64,000 nucleotides of DNA, from NCBI RefSeq assembly GCF_963576675.1, contig NC_088910.1, positions 28,584,531 through 28,648,530 on the forward strand. Reading direction: 5' to 3'. A program made the translations under genes and the position numbers. The DNA comes from Euphorbia lathyris (Eukaryota > Streptophyta > Magnoliopsida > Malpighiales > Euphorbiaceae). A model generated the notes under the pieces. That model saw only the letters and a program-made list of their open reading frames with translations, was not told the origin of the DNA and did not search any database. Positions 1-10,745 of this stretch are shown here, piece by piece. Every line of letters begins with the position of its first letter. The stretch's first letter is position 1.

Positions 1-600
1 TCCAATTCCGTATTCTTAAGCACTCCAACCAAGCTCCCCAAAGTCAAGATTTAAATCTGCCCCATTTGCCCACCAACGTTTAGTCATTGCCCAAAGCACA
101 TACCGTACGGGCCCGACCGGTTGCAGCTCTCCGAGGACCTCGCACCTACACCAAAATTCAACTTCAATCCGAGATAGCTATTGTGGCTCCGAGTTTGTTA
201 TTGAATTTCAATTTATTTTATCGCATTTCAATTCTTTGTATTGATTTGTTTGTTCCAATTCAATTGATTACCTATATGTTTAATATAGAGATTTCTCAAT
301 TGTAATTTAATTCATTTCCAATTTCATGTTTCAAACATTTATTCATCAATAAAATATCAATTTTCACCAAATCTTGTGTCAATTTCGCATCTTTCAATTT
401 CTTTATTTTTCACGTCTTCAATTTATTCGCATTAGCTTAAATAAAACAATTTATCTAGCAAAGTTTCTATAACGGCGCTGGAGACCCAAGAGGGACTTTT
501 CAATCCTTGCGTCCCTCGCCAATCGTTTCATTTAGAATTCAAGTTTTGGCGCGCAAATCCATAAACTTAACCCACTTTAATAATTGAGAAATAATTTCTC
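1..600. other. AT-rich non-coding DNA, probable decayed repeat
   Basis: No reading frame here resembles a known protein. The first 130 bases are less AT-rich, and the rest is AT-rich with T-runs. A GC-richer patch near 473-560 looks like eroded retroelement sequence but cannot be assigned to a family. Nothing else is supported. Confidence 0.4.
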
Positions 601-2468
601 TGGCACGCCCGCACCCTAACCACACGTGACAAGGTTGAAATTAGCATATTTCGAAAATATCGCTAACACCAATATATGTTACCTATCTCCAAATTCTACA
701 GACTTCAAAAATATCACTTTTGAACCACTAGTATGTACGATATTATATTTTCCTTAACCTTTAAATAATCTGAATCAATGATTTGCATCAACATATAATC
801 TTACTTCATCATAATAATAATACTTATATCTATAATTTTTCACTCCAATCATAATGAATACGAATTTCAAGTCATCATCATCAATCAAATATAAACCTTA
901 TATCGATAACATATTTCCTCTATGAAGTTTCGTAAAACCTCTATAATCAAATCTTTACAATAAGAAAAAATCAATATAGATAATTCTTATACCCATCATC
1001 CTACATCCCATTAATAACTCCAAATAAATTTAAGTTTCTCATCAAACTATATGGATAACAAATACGATTTACTTAAATAAATGTCATTCAATTTCTTTAT
1101 TTGATCTATAACTACTCAATTTGATCTTTATGTAAATTATTCTTCGACCGTTTCTCCACCGTTTCTTTGATTTATGGAGATTCGACCATCCGAATCACTC
1201 GAAATTGGAAACATAGCATCCTTATGCATAGATCTAAGTCCTAACCAAAGAGTTTTTGAGTTTCGGCAGTATTTGGAGGGAAATGTCTTAGACAGAATTT
1301 AGAGGAGAATTGAACGGGTGTATTTGCTCCAATTAATAGCCAAGGTAAGTAACTATCAACTATATTTTGAGTTTTATGTATATAGATATATATATAATCA
1401 AAGAATTTGCAGAAATTGATATTTTAGGGTTATGCAGGAATTTTGTAAAATTGAGGTTTTTCATGATTTTGCTTTTTATTGTGAAATTACGGTCCAAATG
1501 AAGCTATTGATCATGCTTCTATGTGAATTTCAGATTTTACTTGATTATGTTGATTTAAGGCTTCATTTGATTGATTTACATATATACATATATGTTTTTG
1601 GTTTCAATGTATATATATATTGAATAAAATGAATTTGATGATTTCTTAAGAATTGTTTTTGGATTGAGAAATCCGTTGCGGTTAGTGTTGTTATTATTTT
1701 GGATTGAAGTCCAAATATGATTTTTTTTTATGAGTTGTGATATTTCGAAAGATTAAATGGTTTTGTCCATCTAGGATTGTCCGGGGTAGAAATTGACCAT
1801 ATCTCATGGCGGTATGGCCAGAGTGCACGGCTGGTAGTCCTAACTGTTAGGCAAGGAACGAGATATAAATGAGATATCTCGATATTGTTATGATTGATGT
1901 TATGATCTACACGGGTGGAATTCGAGGATGGATACAATATTATATATTTTATATGTTTTTGGTTTACTACTGTGACTATATTATGAACTTACGTTTTGAG
2001 TATATTTTATAAGATTTATATTATAAACTTTAAATCCCTTTATAAACGTATATATGTAGCTATGTTAAGTAAAGTTGGTTTTTATAGCTGATAGTTTCTT
2101 ACTGAGATTTTTGTCTCACGTTTTTAAATGTTTTAATGTTTTTAGGTGAGAAAGTACAGGATATAGAGAAGGTTATCGACCGTTTAGGCGAGGTTTGGAA
2201 GTTGGCTGCTTATTATTAGAATTTGGTTAGAACTTTGGTATTTCAAGTGTAATATAATGGAGTTGGTAAATATATGTTGAGGTCCCCGAATGACTAATGT
2301 AGTAGGAATATGAATTATTTTAGAATATATATTGGAGAGGAAGGCCAACAGAAATAAATAAATATGACATTATGATATTGGGATAAATTGGAGACTCCTA
2401 AATATTGATTATGATCTTTCTATTTCACGCCCGATGTCGATTGAGATCGTTTAGGGTCGGGTGTGACA
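601..2468 (+). repeat. Probable solo LTR of a Ty3/gypsy (Tekay-like) retrotransposon
   Basis: The segment begins TGGCACGCCCGCACCCTAA and ends TTAGGGTCGGGTGTGACA. These ends are near mirror images in the style of Tekay/Del LTRs, whose termini are TG...CA with complementary GTGACA-type ends. Near 2095-2160 it has the 'ttactgag ... tctcac ... ttttaggtgag' arrangement that also occurs, diverged, near the 3' end of the Tekay LTR at 27357-29654. No PBS, gag or polypurine tract adjoins either end, so it reads as a solo LTR of 1868 bp. The five bases on each side (ttctc and tttga) do not match, so the left boundary or the solo-LTR interpretation could be wrong. Confidence 0.45.
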
Positions 2469-4006
2469 TTTGATGTATTGAAAGTTTAAAAAATTAAAAG
2501 TATCCAATTTAAAAGGAGTAGATATTTTTAATATTTTATAAGTCACAATACTAATTTTTTAAAAATTATATAATTTTTATCTTTTTATTAGCTCTTATCA
2601 TTTCATAAATTAAATTTTAATTAAAAAATTAACTTATTTGAGTTGGAAAAGCAAATAATGAATTTTGAAAAAAAAATATTTCAAAAATGTTAAGAAAATA
2701 AAGATTCAATAGAAAATAATTAATAATAATAACATATTTATTTAAAAAACAAAATTCAAATAAATAAAAGTTTTAATCACGACTTCTTACATTAAAACAT
2801 ATATCTTAAACTAACTAAACTAATTTAAAATACTATAAATACACTAATATACACCAAAATTAAAAAGGGATGTCACGGTCAAAATCACCACTACTTAGAA
2901 ATAGAGTCAACGGCCGGAAGAAGGGATGCTGGAGCCCCCAAGACTCTAGCTAGATTGCCTTAAAATTATTAAAGTACTTATTCAGTTTAACTATTTAATT
3001 GGAGTTCGATCCAAAAAATAAAATTATAGTTGTAATTAAAAAAATTCATATGGAACTACTTTTCAATTTTTCAAAATAATCATTATTTTTAAATATTTTT
3101 CTCTTAACAAATTGTTTCTATCTCATAGTCAATCAATATCTAAAAATTTAAAAACAAAAAAAAAATCAAAAATTGATTATCATATCGTTTTCACCGGTTT
3201 TACAAAAATTTACTTTAAAAATTTAAAAGAATTTTATATATATATATATGACAGTTTAATAATCTACATTCTATGGTAAAGTTGAATTTAAATACCAAAC
3301 GTACAATATAACTTCCAATTAAGTTAGAAAAGGGAAAACATTAACTTTGTTTGCATATGGTAATCCAACTAGCATAACTTGATCAAAATAGCTAAACATG
3401 TCAATATATAATTACTAGAAATTTAAAAAAAAAAAAAAAAATTAAGAGTATTGAAGCTGGCAAATGGCAATAGTCCAAGTCTATAATTACCAGAATTTCA
3501 AACTTATATACAAAACACCAATTAAGCCGTAACTAAACAAAACAAAGCCCACTACCCACACATCTTCATGCAAACTTTGTCGGCAACGCAACGCCAATTA
3601 TAGGACAGATACGACACGTCGTTTGTCTGGGACATTATAATCGTATACGTGGCCCCATTAATCCTTACTTTAGCTAAACTTGCTTTTCAATACAGCTAGC
3701 TAATTACGCTATAACGCCACCGCATCGCCCGCCACCGAATAGTTTTTGTTTTGAACAGTACTGTTTACTAGTATATAAAACGACATAGTTTGGTTAATGG
3801 CGACAAAATCTAACAGGTGTCTGAGGTCTTCCTCTTAGGTCCACTTTTATAGAAATGCGTGGCTGGGTTTGCGTCATTAGTCAACTTTGTTTTATTCACG
3901 ATCTGCACATTTTCATTTAGGTTAATCAGCGTAACTTTCGATTAAGTAACTACTAGTATATTTTATTCATAGCGAAACAATAAATGATTATTTTATTGAC
4001 TAGTCA
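2469..4006. other. AT-rich intergenic DNA
   Basis: I see no gene. There are homopolymer and dinucleotide tracts, including a (TA)n run near 3236-3249 and an A-run near 3424-3440. The stretch 3540-3780 is less AT-rich and contains ACGT-type motifs, but no supported transcript adjoins it. Confidence 0.5.
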
Positions 4007-4015
4007 TATTATTTA
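4007..4015. repeat. Target-site duplication, left copy (9 bp)
   Basis: TATTATTTA directly precedes the terminal inverted repeat that begins GGGAAAATTA. The same nine bases follow the other end of the element at 5776-5784. Nine bases is the diagnostic duplication length for Mutator-like elements. Confidence 0.9.
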
Positions 4016-4125
4016 GGGAAAATTACAAAACTGGATCAAATGGGCGCTTATTTACATATTTAACTCATTTACTCAACCTACTACATATCTAGACTGATTT
4101 TGTGTGACTTTCCTATAATACCTCT
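4016..4125 (+). repeat. Left terminal inverted repeat of the MULE
   Basis: This pairs with 5665-5775 with a handful of mismatches and a small length difference. The match runs through the words CATTTACTCA, CTACTACATATCTAGACTG and TTTTGTGTGACTTTCC. Confidence 0.9.
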
Positions 4126-4693
4126 AACCTTCCCACTTCCACCACTCGTGAACCGCCGCTCCCTCTATCTCTTTGGTTATACGAAAAGTTGCTCCTGCAT
4201 TAATGATTTCAAGACTTTTGATCTTCCTTTCTTCCTTTAAATTGTACGAAATTTGCACCATTTAGTCAAAATCACAATGAATTTCTCTTTTTCCTCTCTT
4301 CATCTCTTGATTCTGCAACTTTCCAACCCTAGAAAACGAAACCATGGTTTTTCATCTTCCTGTTCGTTGCTTGGTTTCTTTCTTTTTGTTACCATCAAAG
4401 AAATGATTTTTCTACGTTATTTCTTTCGTTCTTCCCATGTTATCATATTGTTATTGTCGCTTTTGGGGGTGAAAGAGGCGAAAAATGTAAGTATCTGTTT
4501 TTTTCTGCGTTTTTTCATAAATTCACTTTGCAATCGATGGTTTCGCGAAGCTTTGCGAAGAGAACGAGCCTGGAAAAATGATGATCTACTTCGTGAATCG
4601 ATGATTTCGCGAAGATCTGCGAAGAGAAAGAGTCTGAAACGTATGGATCTACCTCGCGAATCGATTAGTTCGCGAAGTCTGCGAATAGATCCT

Positions 4694-4801
4694 CACGTTT
4701 CAGACCTCGCAGACTTCGCGAAAGCATCGATATGCGACGTAGATAGTCACGTTTCAGACCTCGCAGACTTCGCGAAAGCATCGATATGCGAAGTAAAATC
4801 A
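4694..4801. repeat. Two-copy tandem repeat, 54-bp period, in the MULE
   Basis: The word CACGTTTCAGACCTCGCAGA starts at 4694 and again at 4748, and the identity continues through TTCGCGAAAGCATCGATATG in each unit. TTCGCGAA is itself palindromic. Related GCTTCGCAGG/GCATATGCGAA words recur at 5470-5625, so the same short vocabulary is scattered on both sides of the central hairpin. Confidence 0.85.
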
Positions 4802-4990
4802 CATCTTTCCCTGTGCATTTACATTCGCATGCTTCGCTAATCTTCATTTCGCGAAGCCAAAATCGTCTTTTTCCCTACCTAACACGATTAATTTTTTCTG
4901 TAAATGGTTGAATACGTAACATCCCTTTTTGGAAGGCGGCGTACTGGGCTGCAGGGGAGATGATTTTCCTTCCTGTATAGGGATGAACTT

Positions 4991-5053
4991 CCCCAAGATT
5001 GACACATTCACTCCTAAAGTGGTTGGTTAGGAGAGGTTGTGTCAATCTTGGGG
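4991..5053. repeat. Perfect 16-bp stem with 31-bp loop in the MULE
   Basis: CCCCAAGATTGACACA at 4991-5006 is exactly complementary to TGTGTCAATCTTGGGG at 5038-5053. It lies directly left of a larger imperfect hairpin that reuses the words CAATCTTGG and TGCACC. Confidence 0.85.
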
Positions 5054-5090
5054 TGCACCATGGGACACGTCCATCCCATGGTGCCAATCT

Positions 5091-5308
5091 TCAAAGTGAA
5101 CCTAACTAATCTGGTACCAATTTTAAATCCGATGAGTAATCTTGGTGTGCACCGTGGGACACGTCCATCCCAAAAGGTCTGGAAGTCCAGACCTTCTGGG
5201 ATGAGAAATGGAAGTCCAGACCTTTTGGGATGGATGTGTCGCATGGTGCACACCAAGATTACTCATCCGTTTCAAGATTGGTACCAGATTAGTTAGGTTC
5301 ACTTTGAA
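5091..5308. repeat. Imperfect 218-bp palindrome in the MULE
   Basis: The left arm starts TCAAAGTGAACCTAACTAAT and the right arm ends with its reverse complement. Arms of about 95 bases pair through GATGAGTAATCTTGGTGTGC and CATCCCAAAAGGTCTGG, with scattered mismatches. The centre holds repeated GGTCTGGA/TCCAGACC words. A transcript could fold into a long hairpin, and the inner unit could be a foldback element nested in the MULE. Confidence 0.85.
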
Positions 5309-5664
5309 ATGATTCGTTAGTAGAGTTCATTGTGGCAATCTTGTTGTAAATTTTGATAATGTTATGATTTGAATGTTGTTATTGTGGCAATCTTCTTGTA
5401 AATTTTGATAATGTTATGATTTAATGTTAGAATCCGTTGTTGTTTGCCATTTTTTGTTATATACCACTTCGCGAATTATCTTCAAAACATATCCAGCATT
5501 CGCATATGCGAACTAAATTCATCAAGCAAAACAAACTTCAGCTTCGCAGGCTTCGCATATGCGAACTAAATTCATTAAGTAAATCTAAACATTAGCTTCG
5601 CAGGCTTCGCATATGGTCGAATATGCGAAGTCAGACGGGATGGAGACAGACGCGCGTAAATATT

Positions 5665-5775
5665 GAGGGTATTATGGGAAAGTCACACAAAATCAGTCTA
5701 GATATGTAGTAGGATGAGTAAATGGGTTAAATATATAAATGGGCCTTCCATTTGACCCAGTTTTATAATTTTCCC
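5665..5775 (-). repeat. Right terminal inverted repeat of the MULE
   Basis: Reverse complement of 4016-4125, ending TAATTTTCCC. The 9-bp duplication TATTATTTA follows at 5776-5784. Confidence 0.9.
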
Positions 5776-5784
5776 TATTATTTA

Positions 5785-7984
5785 ACCCGTCTGTAATATT
5801 GCTCAACAACTAATTAGAGGTGATAATTTTTTGATACAAAAATTTGATTTATAGACACAATCCGACTTACACAATACGATTGATACGAAATTTATTTTTA
5901 CTTATATTTATATTATAAATGACCATACGGAACATATATATATATATATGAAATAACACGATTTTGACACGAAACCCAAATTTATCACCTCTACTAATTA
6001 TCACACAATTTAATAGTTATAATTATCTGTAAGTGCCTAATACTGTAAAAAAATTCCAGTTTGAGAAATTTTACATGGTAGATGAATGGAATAATGAAAA
6101 TATTTCGTATACATATGATTATACAACATGAATGAATTGATTTGAGGAGAATATTACTCCAAAGTATCCTAAATTTTTGCCAGTTTAAAAGTTTATATAT
6201 ATAACTTTTTCTTTTTTTGTGTAAATACATATACTTAATGTGAATACATATTGTGTGGTGAGTCCAACTAAATGCCCAATCAACTTTTTAAAGTTGGCTC
6301 TATTCCAGGAGTCCACTGATCAAAAGAAAACTCATAATAGAAATCACACACCATCACCAAAATTAGAAATGAACTGGTATTTTCAGTAATATTCGTTTTG
6401 CCTCTCCTCAGTTATTACGAATATCATTTTTTTTTAATATGATTAGCTATTAACTTTGACATCGGAGTATACCCATGAGCCCACCCGACGTAGGTCAACT
6501 AGAACTCGGAGAAGTCAACTCAAGATTTAAGTCAAGCCTAACATCTGGTGTAGTGAGTGTGGAACCTACTTCACCGTCTATAGATCTTCAGTTCTCATAA
6601 CTCAAAATGTTTTTTTTTATAAACATTGAAATAATTGCTCGAAGACACTGGTAAAAAATGACTCACCTGTCGATTAGAGGGCTCGAAAGATGCCTCTAAC
6701 CCCACGTTGGGGGAGGGGGCAACCAATGATGAGCAAGACCTCGAAACATAAACTTTAGGATAATACATCAGATAAGCCCGATACTACTCCAAATTTCACG
6801 ATAGATCCAAGTGCGATACTATTCGTCACCTTACAAAAGATGCAGGAAACTCAAGCTCAAATGTTTGAAGCACTGACGTAGTTATTGTTATCACCATTTT
6901 AGATAGGATTTTAGAGTATACTTTTATCTTTATTTATGTGTTTTTTTATATGTTTTCCCTTGATTATTAGTGACTTCTGCCTTATTATGGTTTTGATTGT
7001 AGTTTTAAACCATTTCAGGTAGTTTTGAGCTTTAAATGGAGAAAAAGGGCGAAATTCATGAAGCAACTCAACGAGCTACTTCACATAACTTGGCGAGTTG
7101 CCTCACCTTACTTGACGAAGAGCCTTAGATTAGAGTCAACGAACGCGTATAACACTAGTAGCTTGGCAAGTAGGACACACCAACTCGGCGAGCTGCGATA
7201 TAACTTGGTAGTTGATCTCAATTGAAACTATACTCGAAAGGGTTCAGTTTTATCTGATTTTTACGTCTCTAATCCAACTGGAAAAGGACTAGAAGACCCA
7301 CTAAAAGATCAGGGGATGTCCTAGGGTTTATAAATATTGTTTACAAATAGATAGTTTTTCATTGTAATTGTATCTTAGTTGACTCTTAGCTTACTTTTAA
7401 TTCAGTTTTCCCTATACTTTCATTTATAGTTCGTTTTCTTATACTTTCGTTTATAGTTCGTTTTATATTAGTTTAACTTAGTAGTTTCGTTCTATTTTTT
7501 AACAAGTTTGACATTGGTTTGTTCTTCATCTCTTATTTTCAATTTTAGTGATTCAATTCAAGTTTTCTTTTCATGTACACTCTTCTCCATCTTATATTCT
7601 TGAATTGATAACCTGACTTGATGAACATGAGTTCGACATCAGTCCATCTCACCATGCCTTTATGCTTTATCTCAAACATTAGCTAAACCACCTTAGGTTA
7701 GGGTGGCGGTGAACCGTGTTTGATAAGTATGAGTCGTTAATAAGTGTTTTACGTTGTGTTATAGGAAGAATAACGGGAGAATTAGCTAAACGTATTTGCT
7801 TCCTTCTATCTAAAAAACCTAACCAAGTAATTAGTTAGAGAAGTTGAATTGTGGAACATAATCAAGCAAACGATTCAACTAAGCAATTTAGCTATTCTTA
7901 TACCCTAACCGCCCTAATAGCAATTTAGTTTCGAAAAACATATAACAATCATTGGCAAAAAAAAAAATAAGTGACTAACATAAG
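5785..7984. other. Non-coding DNA with scattered retroelement-like debris
   Basis: No gene is supported. A (TA)n run lies near 5935-5949. Around 7060-7210 are words of the type ACTCGGCGAG and ACTTGGCGAG, which also occur in the LTR-like segment at 15323-15840. A stretch near 7310-7450 (after AGGGGATGTCCTAGGGTTTA, then TATAAAT-like words and T-runs) resembles the promoter part of an LTR. No LTR boundaries, PBS or coding domain could be fixed, so this is left as unassigned repeat debris. Confidence 0.35.
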
Positions 7985-8345
7985 GAGCTCCAACGCTACT
8001 TTACCTCTCTTTTTGTTTTATAAGAGCACTCAAACCTTTCGCTCATAATAAAAAGGTAAGGAAACAATGGATCACCTTGCCTTACTCCCTTGTAAGGCAC
8101 AATTGGATTGATTTCATGATCATGATATTTGACTGAAGATATAAAAATAAGGATCAAATTAACTTAATAAGTAGTGAAACCAAATTTAAAAAGCATATCT
8201 CGCACATAACCCACTCCAAATGATCATAAGCCTTATTCATATGCTATTAATGTTACGGTTTTTCCTTTTGAGATGAGGAGTAGTCTTAAAAGCAATTAAA
8301 TATTGTCTGTAATGATTTTAGCAATGATTTTGTATACAAAGAAAT
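7985..8345 (-). pseudogene. LINE reverse-transcriptase fragment
   Basis: Read on the minus strand, broken frames spell recognisable LINE RT blocks in order: FVYKIIAKIIT near 8340-8305, then KAYDHLEWV near 8230-8205, then GVRQGDPLFPYLFIMSE near 8095-8040. These match the conserved plant L1 blocks (VIYKIIAK, KAYDRVEW, GxRQGDPLSPYLF). Sequence between the blocks is partly deleted, stops and frameshifts are frequent, and the catalytic FADD block is missing. It is an old, dead 5'- and 3'-truncated copy whose right edge lies about 0.9 kb upstream of the host gene start. Confidence 0.8.
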
Positions 8346-8935
8346 GACAGAAAATCTATTATTATTATGGGATGTTCCGTTCTTAAGGATGACAAAATAT
8401 TTATATTGTTCAAATTTTGAGATAAAATACTGAGTAACAATATCTAAGAGGATATTTGGTTGCTAATTTTTATTTTCTTATTTTCCATTTCACAACAAAA
8501 TAGAAGTTTTATGTGTTTGATTAGTAACATTTTATTTTCTTTTTACATCTGAAAAGTAACATTTTATCTAACTCTTTTCCTTTACTAAAAAAAATTTGGT
8601 GCTTGATTCAGAAGTTTACATGAATTATATATATTTTTCTTTAAATTTTCTAACACCAAACAGTAATCTGTAAGGGCTAATATTTCATTGATTTATTCAA
8701 TCATTTAGATATCGCGGTCACTATTACTTTATTTTACCAGTAATTTTGGAAATTTATTTTGATTTAAAAAAATTGATGTCAAAATTTATCACATTCTTTA
8801 AAGCGTACAGGAACTGGAAGTTAACCTCCAAATTTTTTTTTGACATAAATTAATTAATTTGATCAGTTTCATATTTTCTCAAAAATGAAAAAAAAACGAG
8901 GAAGGAAAATCTAACAAGTAAACAGAGCACAATCC
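8346..8935. other. AT-rich DNA upstream of the glycosyltransferase gene
   Basis: No coding sequence was seen. The stretch is low in GC with T- and A-runs and separates the LINE fragment from the promoter motifs of the downstream gene. Confidence 0.5.
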
Positions 8936-8953
8936 AACTGGCACGTGCCAGTT
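8936..8953. promoter_or_regulatory. 18-bp perfect palindrome centred on a G-box
   Basis: AACTGGCACGTGCCAGTT is fully self-complementary, with CACGTG at 8942-8947. G-boxes are bound as dimers by plant bZIP and bHLH factors. It lies about 300 bp upstream of the predicted start codon. Use in vivo is inferred. Confidence 0.6.
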
Positions 8954-9009
8954 GTTAATAATATGAGAAACCTCCTGTCGGTTGTCAAAGCAGCCGGTAA
9001 TCTAACCGT

Positions 9010-9018
9010 ACACGTGTC
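9010..9018 (+). promoter_or_regulatory. ABRE-like G-box (ACACGTGTC)
   Basis: CACGTG at 9011-9016 sits within ACACGTGTC, the classical ABA-responsive element core. It is about 240 bp before the start codon and 64 bp downstream of the other G-box. Two G-boxes in one proximal promoter often act together in ABA or light responses; that role is inferred here. Confidence 0.5.
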
Positions 9019-9110
9019 AGGCTCTTGCATTTCTTCATTTAGCTTTATCAGTTAGCACCGAAAAGAAAACCCACTGCAACTCCTTTGCAACATAAACCTC
9101 GAAAGAACTC

Positions 9111-9118
9111 TATATACA
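9111..9118 (+). promoter_or_regulatory. Candidate TATA box of the GT47 gene
   Basis: TATATACA lies about 135 bp upstream of the ATG at 9249. Transcription would start near 9140-9150, giving a 5' UTR of roughly 100 bases. No other TATA-like word is as well placed. Confidence 0.5.
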
Positions 9119-9248
9119 TACACAGCCCCCACTTTGCACTCTGTTAATTAAAAAACCCAACGCATTTTCAGCGACAAATTCACCAAATTTTCCGGTGCAA
9201 TCATCGCCGGGAAAAGATCAAGCTCGTGATATTGCATCTTCAACTCTG

Positions 9249-10745
9249 ATGCTTACCGTTTCCAGGTCGACTTCCCCGGAACCTTACATCAGAAAACCGA
9301 AAACCCCGCCGGACCTCCCCCTTCCGTACAAAAACTCCGGCACCTCGCTTAATTCTCTTCTTTCCTATTCACACTTTAATCAGTCCTGTGCATGGCTTAT
9401 TATCTCCCTTCTCTCAGTCCAGATCATCCTCCTACTCGCTCTTCGCTCCATCCCTCTCTCTTTCCATCTCTTTCCCTCTCCCTACGCCGTACATCACGAG
9501 GATATTGCTCCTTCAGTTACAACCGTCACCGATTCCGGCGAGGATGAATGTGAAACAGGTAGAGTATTTGTCTATGATCTCCCCAGCACATTCAACACCG
9601 AATTGATTCGAAATTGCGATGAGTTAAATCCATGGAGTTCCAGATGCGATGCGTTGGAGAATGACGGTTTTGGACAGAAGGCCCCCGGGCTTTCTGGAAT
9701 TATACCGGAAAATCTTGCTCCCGCTTGGTACTGGACCGATCAATTCGTATCGGAGATCATCTTCCACAATCGGATATTGAAGCACAAGTGCAGGACAACG
9801 GAGCCCCAAAATGCGACGGCGTTTTACATTCCGTTTTATGCAGGACTCGCGGTGGGGAAGTTTTTGTGGTTTAATTACACTTCCAAAGACCGCGATCGGC
9901 ACTGCGAGATGATGTTGAAGTGGGTCCATGATCAACCATCGTTCAAAGAATCAAACGGCTGGAATCATTTCCTCACTATGGGACGTATCTCGTGGGATTT
10001 TCGACGGTCGAGAGATGAAGATTGGGGTTCCAGCTGCATTTACATGCCAGGTATGAGAAACATCACTCGTCTCTTGATTGAGCGAAATCCATGGGACTAT
10101 TTCGACATTGGCATACCTTATCCCACCGGATTCCATCCACGATCGGTTTCCGATATCCATCAGTGGCAGGAGTTCGTCCGCACTCGTAAGCGGACGAAAC
10201 TCTTCTGCTTCGCCGGCGCCAAGCGCGGCGCTATAAAAAACGACTTTAGAGGTCTTTTACTGAGCCATTGTCACAATGAGTCAGACTCGTGCAGAGTCGT
10301 GGATTGTGGCGGCAGCCGGTGCGCCAACGGCACATCGGCGATTCTGGAGACGTTTTTGGATTCCGATTTTTGTTTGCAACCTAGAGGCGATAGTTTCACC
10401 CGGCGTTCCATCTTTGATTGTATGTTAGCCGGTTCAATTCCGGTTTTGTTCTGGAAACGAACGGCTTACTACCAATACGAGTGGTTCTTACCGGAGGAAC
10501 AGAGTAGCTACTCAGTTTTTATACACCGGGATGAGGTGAAAAACGGGACTTCAATAAGGAAAGTGCTTGAGAGTTACAGCAAAGAAGAGGTGAGGAAAAT
10601 GAGGGAAAAAGTGATTGATTACATACCCAAATTTGTGTATGCAAGACCTGATGAAGGATTAAAGGGTGTTAAAGATGCATTTGATGTTGCCATAGATGGT
10701 GTTCTAAGAAGATTCAAAGAGCAAGAACAGTATTACAAGTGGTGA
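9249..10745 (+). CDS. GT47 exostosin-family glycosyltransferase, xyloglucan galactosyltransferase-like
   Basis: This is an intronless 498-residue type II Golgi protein. After a proline-rich cytosolic tail come one membrane anchor (about residues 47-67), a stem, and the exostosin/GT47 domain from GRVFVYDLP (104-112) to about 430. Family blocks visible are GWNHFLTMGR (237-246), which is typical of the MUR3/XLT2 clade, and DFCLQPRGDSFTRR (373-386), the nucleotide-sugar-binding region. Several NxS/T sites and many cysteines fit a luminal enzyme. Known relatives transfer galactose (or galacturonate) from UDP-sugars to xyloglucan side chains, and length and layout fit that group. The exact acceptor cannot be read from sequence. 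The frame is open upstream to 9096 but contains no ATG, so the start at 9249 is the first usable one. This is the only credible host gene in the window and shows no damage. Confidence 0.9.
   Translation: MLTVSRSTSPEPYIRKPKTPPDLPLPYKNSGTSLNSLLSYSHFNQSCAWLIISLLSVQIILLLALRSIPLSFHLFPSPYAVHHEDIAPSVTTVTDSGEDECETGRVFVYDLPSTFNTELIRNCDELNPWSSRCDALENDGFGQKAPGLSGIIPENLAPAWYWTDQFVSEIIFHNRILKHKCRTTEPQNATAFYIPFYAGLAVGKFLWFNYTSKDRDRHCEMMLKWVHDQPSFKESNGWNHFLTMGRISWDFRRSRDEDWGSSCIYMPGMRNITRLLIERNPWDYFDIGIPYPTGFHPRSVSDIHQWQEFVRTRKRTKLFCFAGAKRGAIKNDFRGLLLSHCHNESDSCRVVDCGGSRCANGTSAILETFLDSDFCLQPRGDSFTRRSIFDCMLAGSIPVLFWKRTAYYQYEWFLPEEQSSYSVFIHRDEVKNGTSIRKVLESYSKEEVRKMREKVIDYIPKFVYARPDEGLKGVKDAFDVAIDGVLRRFKEQEQYYKW

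Larger units (their letters stand above)
4016..5775. mobile_element. Non-autonomous Mutator-like element (MULE), 1760 bp
   Basis: The element has about 110-bp terminal inverted repeats (4016-4125 and 5665-5775) beginning GGGAAAATTA and ending TAATTTTCCC. It is flanked by a perfect 9-bp duplication, TATTATTTA. No transposase frame is present. An open frame of 195 codons at 4253-4840 overlaps the TIR-proximal region and the tandem repeats; it has no recognisable domain and I do not treat it as a gene. The interior is rich in the words TTCGCGAA, GCATATGC and CTTCGCA, and contains a 54-bp tandem repeat, a 16-bp perfect stem and a 218-bp imperfect hairpin, listed separately. It would depend on transposase supplied elsewhere. 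Capture of host sequence (Pack-MULE) is possible, but I cannot identify a donor. Confidence 0.88.

Noticed and set aside
601..2468. Proof of a solo LTR by target-site duplication
   Set aside because: The flanking pentamers ttctc and tttga differ; the LTR call rests on termini and internal similarity only.
4253..4840. 195-codon open frame inside the MULE, as a gene
   Set aside because: No known domain; its C-terminal third is translated from the 54-bp tandem repeat, and both strands are open there because the repeat is stop-poor. A captured gene cannot be shown.
9195..9248. N-terminal extension of the GT47 protein starting at GTG
   Set aside because: A GTG start is not expected for a plant nuclear gene, and no upstream in-frame ATG exists; the ATG at 9249 is preferred.
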